In this document: piece by piece, positions 1 to 6,540 of the stretch
How positions within the stretch are numbered: position 1 is the first letter of the stretch
How the letters are laid out: each line of letters begins with the position of its first letter
Assembly (NCBI GenBank): GCA_002331465.1
Contig: DCYM01000086.1
Coordinates: 13,564 to 24,420 of the forward strand
Direction of reading: 5' to 3'
Source of the DNA: Candidatus Neomicrothrix sp. UBA2110
GTDB lineage: Bacteria > Actinomycetota > Acidimicrobiia > Acidimicrobiales > Poriferisodalaceae
DNA: 10,857 bases
Translations under genes and position numbers: made by a program
The notes under the pieces: generated by a model
What the model saw: only the letters and a program-made list of their open reading frames with translations
Told to the model about the DNA's origin: nothing
Database searches by the model: none

Positions 1-1
1 G

Positions 2-475
2 TTACCGGCAGCTGCGATTCCAAAGATCGCCGCGAGAGTTATGGATCTTCAAGAGCCGACGAACAAAATGTCCAAATCCTCGGAGTCGCCCATGGGTACC
101 GTCGGTATTTTCGAAGACACGACCTCCATCGCGAAGAAGTTGAAACGGGCGGTAACTGATTCAGAAAATGAGGTCCGATTCGACTTTGACACGAAACCTG
201 GTGTCTCCAATTTGTTATCGATACTTGGAGCTGCCACTGGGCGCGATCCTGAAACGCTCGCTGACGAGTACCACCAATACGGTCCTTTGAAGAACGACAC
301 TGCAGAGGCGATCATTAATGTGCTCGAACCGGTGCAACGTCGCCGAGCAGAGCTTCTCGCTGATCCAGCGGAGTTAGATCGAATTATTGCGCGCGGTGCA
401 GGAAAAGCATCTGAAGTCGCAGCTGTGACCGTTCAGCGAGCTAAGGATGCGATGGGTTTTCTGCCATCATCGTGA
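2..475 (+). CDS. trpS: Tryptophanyl-tRNA synthetase, C-terminal part (5' end outside window)
   Basis: This is the 3' portion of a class I aminoacyl-tRNA synthetase that charges tRNA-Trp with tryptophan in the cytoplasm. The reading frame is open from base 2, so the ATG at 41 is internal. Upstream codons read LPAAAIPKIAARVMDLQEPT, which runs straight into the KMSKS ATP-binding loop at bases 65–79. After it come the GIFEDTTSIAKKLKRAVTDS stretch and the helical C-terminal region typical of bacterial TrpS, including a GVSNLLSIL segment. The Rossmann fold with the HIGH motif lies left of the window. The gene ends at TGA 473–475 and converges on the minus-strand operon with an 18-bp gap. I see no truncation at the 3' end. 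The identification is firm from KMSKS plus the surrounding TrpS-specific residues. Confidence 0.95.
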   Translation, partial: LPAAAIPKIAARVMDLQEPTNKMSKSSESPMGTVGIFEDTTSIAKKLKRAVTDSENEVRFDFDTKPGVSNLLSILGAATGRDPETLADEYHQYGPLKNDTAEAIINVLEPVQRRRAELLADPAELDRIIARGAGKASEVAAVTVQRAKDAMGFLPSS

Positions 476-490
476 TCTAACGCTCCGATG

Positions 491-509
491 AAGTCAGAAC
501 TGGCTTTTT
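491..509 (+). terminator. Weak terminator-like hairpin after trpS
   Basis: About 16 bases beyond the trpS stop, AAGTCA (491–496) can pair with TGGCTT (501–506) across a GAAC loop, with one G·U pair, and the run of Ts continues to 509. The stem is short, and it overlaps the last codons of the converging minus-strand gene. It may end trpS transcription, but a chance hairpin is equally possible. Confidence 0.25.
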
Positions 510-1132
510 CCCTCATTACTGATTTTTCCTCCGCGAAAGACTGATACCTCGGGGATATTTGAGGTCACGTTGCCTGATCGCCATTTTCTGAATCCGAAAA
601 CAAAGATCGCTGCTCCCGCTATGGTCACGAGAGTTCCCGCCTCTGTCGCCGCCCCTGCTAAGCCTGAACCGAGAAAAATTACGGCGAACCCGCCTGCCAT
701 GGTTCGAACATGTCGATTCGACAGTTTTAGGGGGGGACGTTTTATTCCGTTGCGTTCTTCAACCGTTTCAACGCGTCCGTTCTGCAGACGACCAGTCAGT
801 AACGCTTTCTCTTCGTCCGTTAGGTCGGGTGCGATGCTCGCGAGGGCATAATCTTCCGCAGCGCGAACCGCTGCCTCTATGTCTTGTGGCGGCGGTATTC
901 TTTTTTTCACTCGTTCGGCCGCTTCTGGGTCTCGATTGATTAACCAATCCCGAAAAGGCACCAGAGCCCGATCAATTACCAGTCGTTGCTCTTTGGAAAG
1001 TTGGGAGCGAACTTTTTGGCGGGCTTTCGAGGTCGCTTCATCAATTGGCTCCAACTTGAACGTCCCAACTCGATCTCCGTATGCGTGGAGGATCGCCTCC
1101 TTTAGAGATGCCGTGATCTCAATCGCTTCCAT
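494..1132 (-). CDS. Unrecognised protein with charged N-terminal domain and two C-terminal TM helices (212 aa)
   Basis: I do not recognise this protein. Residues 1–135 are soluble-looking, rich in Glu, Lys and Arg, and mostly predicted helical, with the segments SKEQRLVIDRAL and PDLTDEEKALLTGRL. Two hydrophobic segments follow at about 144–162 and 166–182, separated by a very short turn. They suggest a membrane hairpin with the N-terminal domain and the basic tail (FRKWRSG…) on the cytoplasmic side. No signal peptide, catalytic motif or metal-binding pattern was seen. The start is well supported by AAGGAG six bases before the ATG. It lies 10 bp downstream of the HD-hydrolase gene, so the two are probably co-translated and may work together; that is inference only. 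A 7-C tract (coding strand, bases 730–736) sits just before the membrane part. It is the last gene of the operon. Confidence 0.85.
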   Translation of the reverse strand: MEAIEITASLKEAILHAYGDRVGTFKLEPIDEATSKARQKVRSQLSKEQRLVIDRALVPFRDWLINRDPEAAERVKKRIPPPQDIEAAVRAAEDYALASIAPDLTDEEKALLTGRLQNGRVETVEERNGIKRPPLKLSNRHVRTMAGGFAVIFLGSGLAGAATEAGTLVTIAGAAIFVFGFRKWRSGNVTSNIPEVSVFRGGKISNEGKSQF

Positions 1133-1138
1133 GTGCTT

Positions 1139-1144
1139 CTCCTT
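1139..1144 (-). promoter_or_regulatory. Shine-Dalgarno AAGGAG of the 212-aa gene
   Basis: On the minus strand the HD-gene stop is embedded in TAAGGAG, followed by six bases and the ATG at 1132–1130. This is the clearest ribosome-binding site in the lower operon. It fixes the start of the 212-aa protein and implies re-initiation by ribosomes finishing the HD gene. Confidence 0.75.
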
Positions 1145-1667
1145 AAACCGCGACGCTATCTGCTCGTCGCAACACTCTGGCCCGCACGCTGTCGACAGTC
1201 CACTCTTCGGGTCGCAGATGGTGTTGGGCGGCCCACCTCACCACGAATTCCTCGCTGCCCGCCTCAGCGAGCAGAGAAGAACCAACCGTCGGGTAGTTAA
1301 TCAACGCCGCCAGCCGCAGAAACGGTCCTCCCCTAGATCTCCATCTATCAAGTCGTTCTGTGCTCGCCAACGGCCGTGCCAATGCAGCCAGCACCCTTAG
1401 GAGGAGCCCAGAACGAACCGCAGTTTTGCCAATATCGTGTAAGAGAGCTGCCACCACAGCCGTTTTGTCTTCGGGCACCTCGTTGTCAACCATTTTCGCA
1501 ACTGCAATCGAATGCGTCTGGTCTGAAGGACCCATAGTGGACCACAGAGCCATTTCATTTTCAGAAAGATGCTGCGCCACCCAATTTTCGTCCGACGAAC
1601 TCGGCGTCGTGCGATTAAGCGAACTGAAAAACCTTTTTGTTAGATGAAGGAGGTCTTTATTCGGCAC
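1143..1667 (-). CDS. HD-domain phosphohydrolase (174 aa)
   Basis: This is a small metal-dependent phosphohydrolase of the HD superfamily, whose members cleave phosphoester or nucleotide substrates. The metal-site pattern is visible as His52 (THSIAVA), His77-Asp78 in AALLHDIGK, His149/His150 (AAQHHL) and a final Asp170 (RRAD). Most of the protein is the HD domain, preceded by about 45 residues including RFFSSL and NEMALWSTM. In many HDIG proteins a His begins the 'H-P/E-x-x-G' motif, but here the segment reads NYPTVGSSLL, with Tyr in that place. The start is GTG at 1667, 10 bp after the xerD stop, without a convincing Shine-Dalgarno. It was kept because the RFFSSL region is part of the protein core. 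No substrate can be named. The position after xerD and before a membrane protein suggests a housekeeping or signalling role. Confidence 0.88.
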   Translation of the reverse strand: MPNKDLLHLTKRFFSSLNRTTPSSSDENWVAQHLSENEMALWSTMGPSDQTHSIAVAKMVDNEVPEDKTAVVAALLHDIGKTAVRSGLLLRVLAALARPLASTERLDRWRSRGGPFLRLAALINYPTVGSSLLAEAGSEEFVVRWAAQHHLRPEEWTVDSVRARVLRRADSVAV

Positions 1668-1677
1668 AGCAGTGAAA

Positions 1678-2634
1678 CTACTCGTCCTTCAACCTCACCT
1701 CTGCGCGAGGATGCGAACGGACATAAATCGCAAAAAGTTCTTCCTCCCTAAGGGCGGTATATAGCTGGGTGGTGCGAATCGAACTATGCCCCAAGAGTTC
1801 TTGCACATAGCGGATGTCGGCCCCACCTACCAGCATGTGTGTCGCGCCCGAGTGGCGCAGCGCATGAGGGGTGAGCTCCTTACCGAGACCGACTCTGTCA
1901 CCATGACCTCGAATCACCTTCCATGCCCCTTGCCGACTGAGCTGCTGGCCTCGTTTGGGTCCGCCGGTACTCAAAAACACAGCCTTTTCCTGTTTCGTGA
2001 CTGAAGTCGCCCGCAGACTCAGCACGGCATCGCGTCCAGCACCGCTCAACCAATTTTTCAATGCGTCATGTGCCTTCTCACCCAACGGGACAACACGTTC
2101 CTTGCCGCCTTTTCCGAAAACCCACAACTCCTCGTCACCCAACTTGACGTCGTCCATCTTCAGTCCCACTAGCTCTGAAACACGCAAGCAGCATCCATAA
2201 AGAACCTCCAAAATGGCCGAATCGCGCAAGGCCGCGGGATCGTCGCCCGCGGGAGAATCAAGCAAAGATTCGATCTGTTCCAAGGTGAGGGATTTCGGGG
2301 AGCTCTTTGGCACTGTCGGCACCGCTATTTGAGCACTGGGATCCTCTGGGAGGAATTTCTCTTCGTACACGAGGTAACTGAAAAACTGACGGAGAGCCAC
2401 GATCGCTCGCGCCCGGCTGGCAATTTGGGGAAGGGTGCCCCGTAAACGCTCCGCGTACGCGGTGATGTGACCTTCCTCCACGGTTTCTAATTGCACCTCA
2501 TTTGAGTCAAGCCACTCGAGAAAGCTACTTATGTCCCCTCGATACGCGTCCGCCGTCAATTCCTGTGCTTGGTACGGATATCGATCCTCCAGAAATTGTT
2601 CCATAAGCCGGAGCATCTCTTTAAGCTTGCTCAT
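1678..2634 (-). CDS. xerD: Site-specific tyrosine recombinase, XerD type (318 aa)
   Basis: This enzyme cuts and rejoins DNA at dif-like sites to resolve chromosome dimers at division, normally as a XerC/XerD heterotetramer. Residues 1–105 form the SAM-like core-binding domain and about 112–300 the catalytic domain. All catalytic residues are present: Arg151 (CLRVSEL), Lys175 (FGKGGKER), His257 and Arg260 (HALRHS), His283 (LGHSSIRTTQLYT) and the nucleophile Tyr292. The C-terminus (FAIYVRSHPRAEVRL) is the usual Xer ending. Length is typical for the family. It starts 4 bp after the NUDIX stop, in the position xerD (Rv1701) holds in M. tuberculosis. That conserved context argues for the chromosomal Xer rather than a phage integrase. 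Internal ATGs at codons 7 and 11 are alternative starts. Confidence 0.93.
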   Translation of the reverse strand: MSKLKEMLRLMEQFLEDRYPYQAQELTADAYRGDISSFLEWLDSNEVQLETVEEGHITAYAERLRGTLPQIASRARAIVALRQFFSYLVYEEKFLPEDPSAQIAVPTVPKSSPKSLTLEQIESLLDSPAGDDPAALRDSAILEVLYGCCLRVSELVGLKMDDVKLGDEELWVFGKGGKERVVPLGEKAHDALKNWLSGAGRDAVLSLRATSVTKQEKAVFLSTGGPKRGQQLSRQGAWKVIRGHGDRVGLGKELTPHALRHSGATHMLVGGADIRYVQELLGHSSIRTTQLYTALREEELFAIYVRSHPRAEVRLKDE

Positions 2635-2638
2635 CGGG

Positions 2639-3199
2639 TTAGCCCGTCAGCTTTTCGCGGACAAGTAAAAGACCTGCAACGGTTTTGGCGTCAGTGATTT
2701 CTCCGTTCCGGATCATTGCGCCAACTTCAGCCAAGGGAACCTTTTCTACAGTCATCGACTGTTCTTCTGCGCCGTCGGCTTGACGTTTCGTCCAGGTAAG
2801 GTCTCGAGCCAAAAAAATTGATATCGCTTCATCAGTGAATCCCACGGCTGTTACCAGTGTGACTAGGTGTTCAACCGTCTCCGCGACACATCCGACTTCC
2901 TCTTCCAATTCACGTCGAGCCGTGTCGATCTCTGCTTCTCCGTCTTTGTCTCGAAGACCGGCCGGCAACTCCAACAGCCAGTCATCTAAGGGAGTGCGAA
3001 ACTGGCGGACAAGTAAAACATGTTCTTCGTCCTCTGTTAGCGGCACAACCGCCACTGCGCCGCGGTGGCGAACAATGTCTCTTTGGAACGTTTCGCCCGA
3101 AGAGTCAACCCACGTAGTCGTATAAAGATCAAAGGCGTATCCAGCGTGTAATAGCCGTTCGTTGACCAGAGAGAACTCAGGGTCGGATCGGCCGACCAT
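2639..3199 (-). CDS. NUDIX hydrolase, ADP-ribose pyrophosphatase-like (186 aa)
   Basis: This is a Mg2+-dependent NUDIX hydrolase, probably splitting ADP-ribose into AMP and ribose 5-phosphate. The substrate is inferred from similarity to the M. tuberculosis Rv1700 ADP-ribose pyrophosphatase, which lies between pyrG and xerD as here. The NUDIX box spans residues 81–104 and ends in RELEEEVGC (96–104), which holds the metal-binding glutamates. The first part reads GLRDKDGE, six rather than five residues between Gly and Glu, as I recall for the actinobacterial Rv1700 group. It is preceded by the conserved LVRQFRTPLDDWLLELPAG, typical of ADP-ribose hydrolases. The ATG lies 3 bp after the pyrG stop, with GGTGGA nearby as a weak ribosome-binding site. 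xerD follows after 4 bp, so co-expression is likely. Confidence 0.9.
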   Translation of the reverse strand: MVGRSDPEFSLVNERLLHAGYAFDLYTTTWVDSSGETFQRDIVRHRGAVAVVPLTEDEEHVLLVRQFRTPLDDWLLELPAGLRDKDGEAEIDTARRELEEEVGCVAETVEHLVTLVTAVGFTDEAISIFLARDLTWTKRQADGAEEQSMTVEKVPLAEVGAMIRNGEITDAKTVAGLLLVREKLTG

Positions 3200-3202
3200 G
3201 CT

Positions 3203-4846
3203 TCAATCCACCGACTCGGTACGCGACTCCAGGAGTTTTGGATTCCGTCCCTCAGACCTTACAAGAGCTGCTCCTACAAGACCTCGAAATAGAGGAGCGG
3301 GGCGATCTGGTCGGCTCTTGAACTCTGGATGTGCCTGTGTGCCTACCCAGAACGGGTGCGCGTCAAGTTCTATGAATTCCACCAGTCTTCCGTCAGGTGA
3401 CAACCCGCTGCATCTAAGGCCTTGTTCTTCCATCGGAATCCGGTAGTCGTTGTTCACCTCATAACGGTGGCGGTGACGCTCGTAAATCAAGGAATCTCCG
3501 TACATCGCCGCCACGCGGCTGTCCTCAATTAGGCGAGCTGGGTACAGACCCAGGCGCATGGTGCCACCCATGTCCGTCACGTCACGCTGCGAATCCATTA
3601 AATCGACTACAGGGTGAGACGTAGTGGGGTCAAACTCTCGACTATTGGCACCAACCAGGCCCAGTTCGTTGCGACAGAATTCCGTGACCATGACCTGAAG
3701 TCCTAGACAAATGCCCAAGCAAGGGACTTCGTTTTCTCTCGCATATTGAGCGGCAGCAATCTTCCCTTCGATTCCACGTTCTCCGAAGCCACCGGGGATG
3801 ACCATGCCGTCCAGGTGTGCGAGTCTGCCGCTCGCCAGCAGGCCTTCGACGTCTTCAGCCTGAATCCAATCAATTTCTATCTCAGCGCCATGGTGATAGC
3901 CGCCGTGGCGTAATGATTCGACTACCGACAGGTAGGCATCTGGAAGACTCACATACTTGCCAATTACCCCTATCTGCACCTTCGAGGTCGCCTCCTCTAT
4001 GCGATCCACAAGTGCCGACCACGACCCCAGATCGGGTTCCAAGTTCCCTAGACCCAATATTTCGCAAACGTATCTGTCAAGGCCCTCGTCGTGGAGTATG
4101 AGCGGAATTTCGTAAAGATTGGACGCGTCGGGGGCATTGACAACGCCCGAAAGTTCGACGTCGCAGAGACGCGAAATCTTTTCGCGCAACGCTGTGTCAA
4201 TTGGCTCTTCACTTCGAAGAACCACTGCGTCCGGTTGGATTCCTCTGCTTCGTAGCTCCGTCACAGAGTGTTGAGTTGGCTTAGTTTTTTGTTCACCAGA
4301 CGGCCCTATAAACGGGACGAGAGTGACGTGCACGTAACAAACATTTCCGCGACCGGCGTCTAATCGCATCTGCCGTATTGCCTCAAGAAAAGGAAGAATT
4401 TCGATGTCGCCGGCGGTACCGCCGACTTCAGTAATCACTACGTCTGTATCAGCCGTGGCGAGACGCCGGATGCGACGCTTAATCTCATCGGTTATGTGAG
4501 GGATTACCTGAACCGTTTTCCCTAAGTAATCCCCGTGACGTTCAGCCGCGAGAACAGCTTGGTAGATCGAGCCCGTTGTCGCGTTTGAGTCCTTTGTAAG
4601 CGGCTCATCGATGAAACGCTCATAATGGCCCAAATCGAGATCAGTTTCGCCTCCGTCATCGGTCACAAAAACTTCACCATGTTCGAAAGGGTTCATAGTT
4701 CCTGGGTCGACATTTATGTACGGGTCGAACTTTTGCATCGTCACGCGAAGGCCTCTCGCTTTCAAGAGGCGCCCAAGGGAGGATCCTGTTATGCCCTTGC
4801 CAAGTCCACTCGCAACCCCACCAGTTACGAAAATGTGTTTAGTCAT
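3203..4846 (-). CDS. pyrG: CTP synthase (547 aa)
   Basis: It makes CTP from UTP, ATP and glutamine in the cytoplasm, the last step of pyrimidine nucleotide synthesis. The N-terminal synthetase domain (about 1–270) opens with KHIFVTGGVASGLGKG. It includes Lys17 of the P-loop, PYINVDPGTMNPFEHGEVFV, Asp71 in the DLDLGHYERF motif and Glu140. The C-terminal glutamine amidotransferase domain (about 290–530) has PGGFGERG, the nucleophile Cys380 in CLGICLG, and His506/Glu508 in QAHPEF. Length matches the E. coli enzyme (545 aa), without the longer C-terminal extension of mycobacterial PyrG. No key residue is missing. The ATG at 4846 gives the canonical N-terminus. Upstream lies the only sizeable gap in the window (117 bp), so this gene may have its own promoter and head a pyrG–NUDIX–xerD–HD transcript. 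Confidence 0.98.
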   Translation of the reverse strand: MTKHIFVTGGVASGLGKGITGSSLGRLLKARGLRVTMQKFDPYINVDPGTMNPFEHGEVFVTDDGGETDLDLGHYERFIDEPLTKDSNATTGSIYQAVLAAERHGDYLGKTVQVIPHITDEIKRRIRRLATADTDVVITEVGGTAGDIEILPFLEAIRQMRLDAGRGNVCYVHVTLVPFIGPSGEQKTKPTQHSVTELRSRGIQPDAVVLRSEEPIDTALREKISRLCDVELSGVVNAPDASNLYEIPLILHDEGLDRYVCEILGLGNLEPDLGSWSALVDRIEEATSKVQIGVIGKYVSLPDAYLSVVESLRHGGYHHGAEIEIDWIQAEDVEGLLASGRLAHLDGMVIPGGFGERGIEGKIAAAQYARENEVPCLGICLGLQVMVTEFCRNELGLVGANSREFDPTTSHPVVDLMDSQRDVTDMGGTMRLGLYPARLIEDSRVAAMYGDSLIYERHRHRYEVNNDYRIPMEEQGLRCSGLSPDGRLVEFIELDAHPFWVGTQAHPEFKSRPDRPAPLFRGLVGAALVRSEGRNPKLLESRTESVD

Positions 4847-4963
4847 GGTTGAGGTCCCGCTCCACTTTCAGAGAATTTAGCGGGTCAGTTCTCCGATGGT
4901 GTTGACCTTCAACGACACTTTTTGAGATATTCAAGATTTCCAATCCCACCAACTTGTGTCGTT
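4847..4963 (-). promoter_or_regulatory. pyrG leader region with possible promoter
   Basis: This is the only gap longer than 20 bp, lying between the MraY/WecA-like gene and pyrG. A marginal sigma-70-like pair on the minus strand is TTGGTG (4952–4947) and TATCTC (4929–4924), separated by 17 bases. Both hexamers match consensus only partly. GGGA about 8 bases before the pyrG ATG, or GGAG 13 bases before it, may serve as ribosome-binding site. No riboswitch or clear attenuator was recognised. Confidence 0.3.
4911..4963. repeat. 8-bp inverted repeat AACGACAC…GTGTCGTT between the MraY/WecA-like gene and pyrG
   Basis: AACGACAC at 4911–4918 is perfectly mirrored by GTGTCGTT at 4956–4963, 37 bases apart. 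A small 4-bp inverted repeat (TTGA/TCAA, 4922–4934) lies inside. The right arm touches the stop codon of the upstream gene, and the arms flank the possible promoter hexamers. It could be a two-half-site operator or a long-loop RNA hairpin separating the two transcripts. No T-run makes it a canonical terminator. The repeat itself is certain; its function is not. Confidence 0.55.
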
Positions 4964-5824
4964 TCATTTTTTTCGGTGCTGCGCACCCAAGCGATCAAGC
5001 CGGTCCAAGGTCGCGTTTTCAGCAATCACCTGACTAAAAGACGTTCGTTCGCTCGCTAAGTTGAGAACGGCGAGAACGCCAAGAGCGATCCACTCGGCGA
5101 CAGAAGAGCCAACCAAAACGGTCGAGAACCCCAACACCGCGCCAGTCGCGTTGGCTCCGGTATCTCCCTGCATGTGGCGTTCCATCAACTCTGACGGAAC
5201 CAAACCGACGCTCGCACCCACCACTCCGGAGGCCCAAATCAGATGCACCACCGAATAGGAGTCACCCAGCGCAGCGGTCAAGACTAAAAGCGTTAAGAAC
5301 CAAAGCAGAGCGACTTTTGACGAGCGTGCAGGTGCTCTGTCAAGAAGGTTCAACAGATTTGCGCCCAAGGCAACAATCGCGGCACTGCGAGCAAGACCGA
5401 CCAGTCCGTCGCCTACATCGGCGATTATTACCGCCCCAAACGAGACCAAGATGCCACCGACTAATTTCAACATACCTGTAGAGAATGTGCCGTCGGAGAT
5501 AGCTGTTTCAAGATGCCCTTGAAGACCTCCTCCTGTTTTTTCGGCACGAGTGTCGTCAATCCAACCCAATAACCCGAATGCTAAAACCAGAATTAGGGCG
5601 GCTAAGGCATGGGCGCCGTACAACGCTCCGCTAAATCCCCAATAGAGATTCCCAATTACAAGGACCTCGATCAGTACGACGAACACACCTGATACTCCAA
5701 CTATCACTCTCCCGCGATAATTTTCTTTCTGCCATCGGGGCCGCGACAACAAAGATCCAAGCCGCCCCCATGCAAACAAGGCGCCTACCAGGGCCACCAA
5801 AAACGTCCCGATCGTGAGGATCAC
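4964..5824 (-). CDS. Polytopic membrane protein of the MraY/WecA sugar-1-phosphate transferase superfamily (286 aa)
   Basis: Family members transfer a sugar-1-phosphate from a UDP-sugar to a polyprenyl phosphate at the cytoplasmic membrane face. Many hydrophobic segments are visible, roughly at 2–20, 40–60, 66–88, 117–136, 140–158, 170–187, 191–208, 226–242 and 245–258. Superfamily acidic motifs are kept: GWIDD (87–91, MraY GFIDD), NLLD (159–162, usually NxxD) and QGDTGAN (219–225, MraY GDTGS). The His-rich loop (HHHxE type) near the C-terminus is absent; that place reads NLASERTSFSQVIAEN. The lipid and sugar are therefore unknown, and a divergent or non-enzymatic role is possible. I chose GTG at 5824: its GTGA overlaps the glycosyltransferase stop by 4 bp and GAGGAAGAG precedes it. 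ATG 5842 (+6 aa) and ATG 5917 (+31 aa) are alternatives, the latter unlikely. Confidence 0.82.
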   Translation of the reverse strand: MILTIGTFLVALVGALFAWGRLGSLLSRPRWQKENYRGRVIVGVSGVFVVLIEVLVIGNLYWGFSGALYGAHALAALILVLAFGLLGWIDDTRAEKTGGGLQGHLETAISDGTFSTGMLKLVGGILVSFGAVIIADVGDGLVGLARSAAIVALGANLLNLLDRAPARSSKVALLWFLTLLVLTAALGDSYSVVHLIWASGVVGASVGLVPSELMERHMQGDTGANATGAVLGFSTVLVGSSVAEWIALGVLAVLNLASERTSFSQVIAENATLDRLDRLGAQHRKK

Positions 5825-6540
5825 TTGGTTCTCTTCCTCCATAATCCACTTGCCATTGTCTCCAGAGTGGACCACCAGCCGAGTCGGCCCGCGGACGCTT
5901 TCACAACGTCTCTGCATTGACGGGCCCGGTGAGCGACGCCTCTTGGTCCTCTGCCTGAAGGTCGGTGAGAAAACGGGGCTGGAATTTCTTGAATTCGAGC
6001 GCCGGCAATATGCGCATCGATAGAGAGCGCTACCTCCAACCCGAATCCGTCGGCCAGATCAAGCGAGCGCATCAGCGGGCCATTCACCCCTCGTTGACCT
6101 GAAAGTGGCTCAACAAATCGTCGGCCTGTTGCCTCCTCGATTAACCGAGCTGCTGTTCGCTTCACAATGCCAAAGCCTCGCGATCGTCCAGTTTTCGGGA
6201 AGATCCCTATGGTCATGTCTGCCTGATCGTCTGCCAAGGGTTGGAGGAGAATCTTTGCATGCGCAGCTGATGCTCCGAGGTCCGCGTCTATGAGTAAGTA
6301 GCTTTCTGGGGCTCCTGAAGCTGCAACACCAGCAGCCACCGCTCCTCCTTTGCCTAGGTTTCGTTCGAGCGTAACAACGCGGGCCCCGGCCTTTCGAGCC
6401 ATCTCGCCGGTGCCATCGATAGAACAATCGTCAACCACCACCACTTCGCCAATCATGTCAAGTTCGACAAGTGCCGTCACCGTCGCTGCGATCGAATCGA
6501 CTCGATTTTTGGCGGGCACGATGGCTACGACATGCGTCAT
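5821..6540 (-). CDS. Family 2 (GT-A fold) glycosyltransferase (239 aa)
   Basis: This is an inverting nucleotide-sugar transferase of the GT2 family, likely acting at the cytoplasmic face of the membrane. The N-terminus VVAIVPAKNRVDSI and VVVVDDCSIDGT (33–44, Asp37/Asp38) form the nucleotide-binding start. NLGKGGAVAAG (61–71) and the metal-binding DAD at 85–87 (LLIDADLG) follow. PLSGQRG (145–151) and GFGLEVALSIDA (165–176) mark the acceptor half. There are no C-terminal membrane helices as in DPM1-type fusions, and the tail is basic, which suits peripheral membrane binding. The overall pattern resembles dolichyl/polyprenyl-phosphate hexose synthases and glucosyl-3-phosphoglycerate synthases; donor and acceptor cannot be decided. 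ATGA overlaps the steB stop and GTGA overlaps the following MraY/WecA-like gene. The three genes are thus tightly coupled, and the two enzymes probably serve one lipid-linked glycan step. Confidence 0.9.
   Translation of the reverse strand: MTHVVAIVPAKNRVDSIAATVTALVELDMIGEVVVVDDCSIDGTGEMARKAGARVVTLERNLGKGGAVAAGVAASGAPESYLLIDADLGASAAHAKILLQPLADDQADMTIGIFPKTGRSRGFGIVKRTAARLIEEATGRRFVEPLSGQRGVNGPLMRSLDLADGFGLEVALSIDAHIAGARIQEIPAPFSHRPSGRGPRGVAHRARQCRDVVKASAGRLGWWSTLETMASGLWRKRTK
5831..5839 (-). promoter_or_regulatory. Purine-rich ribosome-binding site choosing GTG 5824 as start
   Basis: GAGGAAGAG on the minus strand lies six bases before GTG (5824–5822), whose GTGA also holds the stop of the preceding glycosyltransferase. 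The competing ATG (5842–5840) directly abuts this purine run and has only a weak AAGTGG upstream. This favours GTG and translational coupling. Confidence 0.5.

Noticed and set aside
896..910. A-run (A AAA AAA G on the coding strand) as a programmed frameshift site in the 212-aa gene
   Set aside because: The normal frame continues into a sensible protein with TM helices. No stimulatory hairpin or alternative downstream product was evident.
1678..2634. Tyrosine recombinase as a sign of a prophage or integrative element
   Set aside because: It lies in the conserved pyrG–NUDIX–xerD order with full Xer motifs and typical length. No att-like repeats, excisionase or phage genes are nearby.
3817..4101. 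Plus-strand open frames inside pyrG and other genes
   Set aside because: They are antisense to strongly conserved proteins, show arginine/serine/proline-rich composition typical of shadow frames, and lack family motifs.
4847..4963. Riboswitch or tRNA gene in the only large gap
   Set aside because: No cloverleaf, T-box or known aptamer consensus is visible; only the 8-bp inverted repeat and weak promoter-like hexamers were found.
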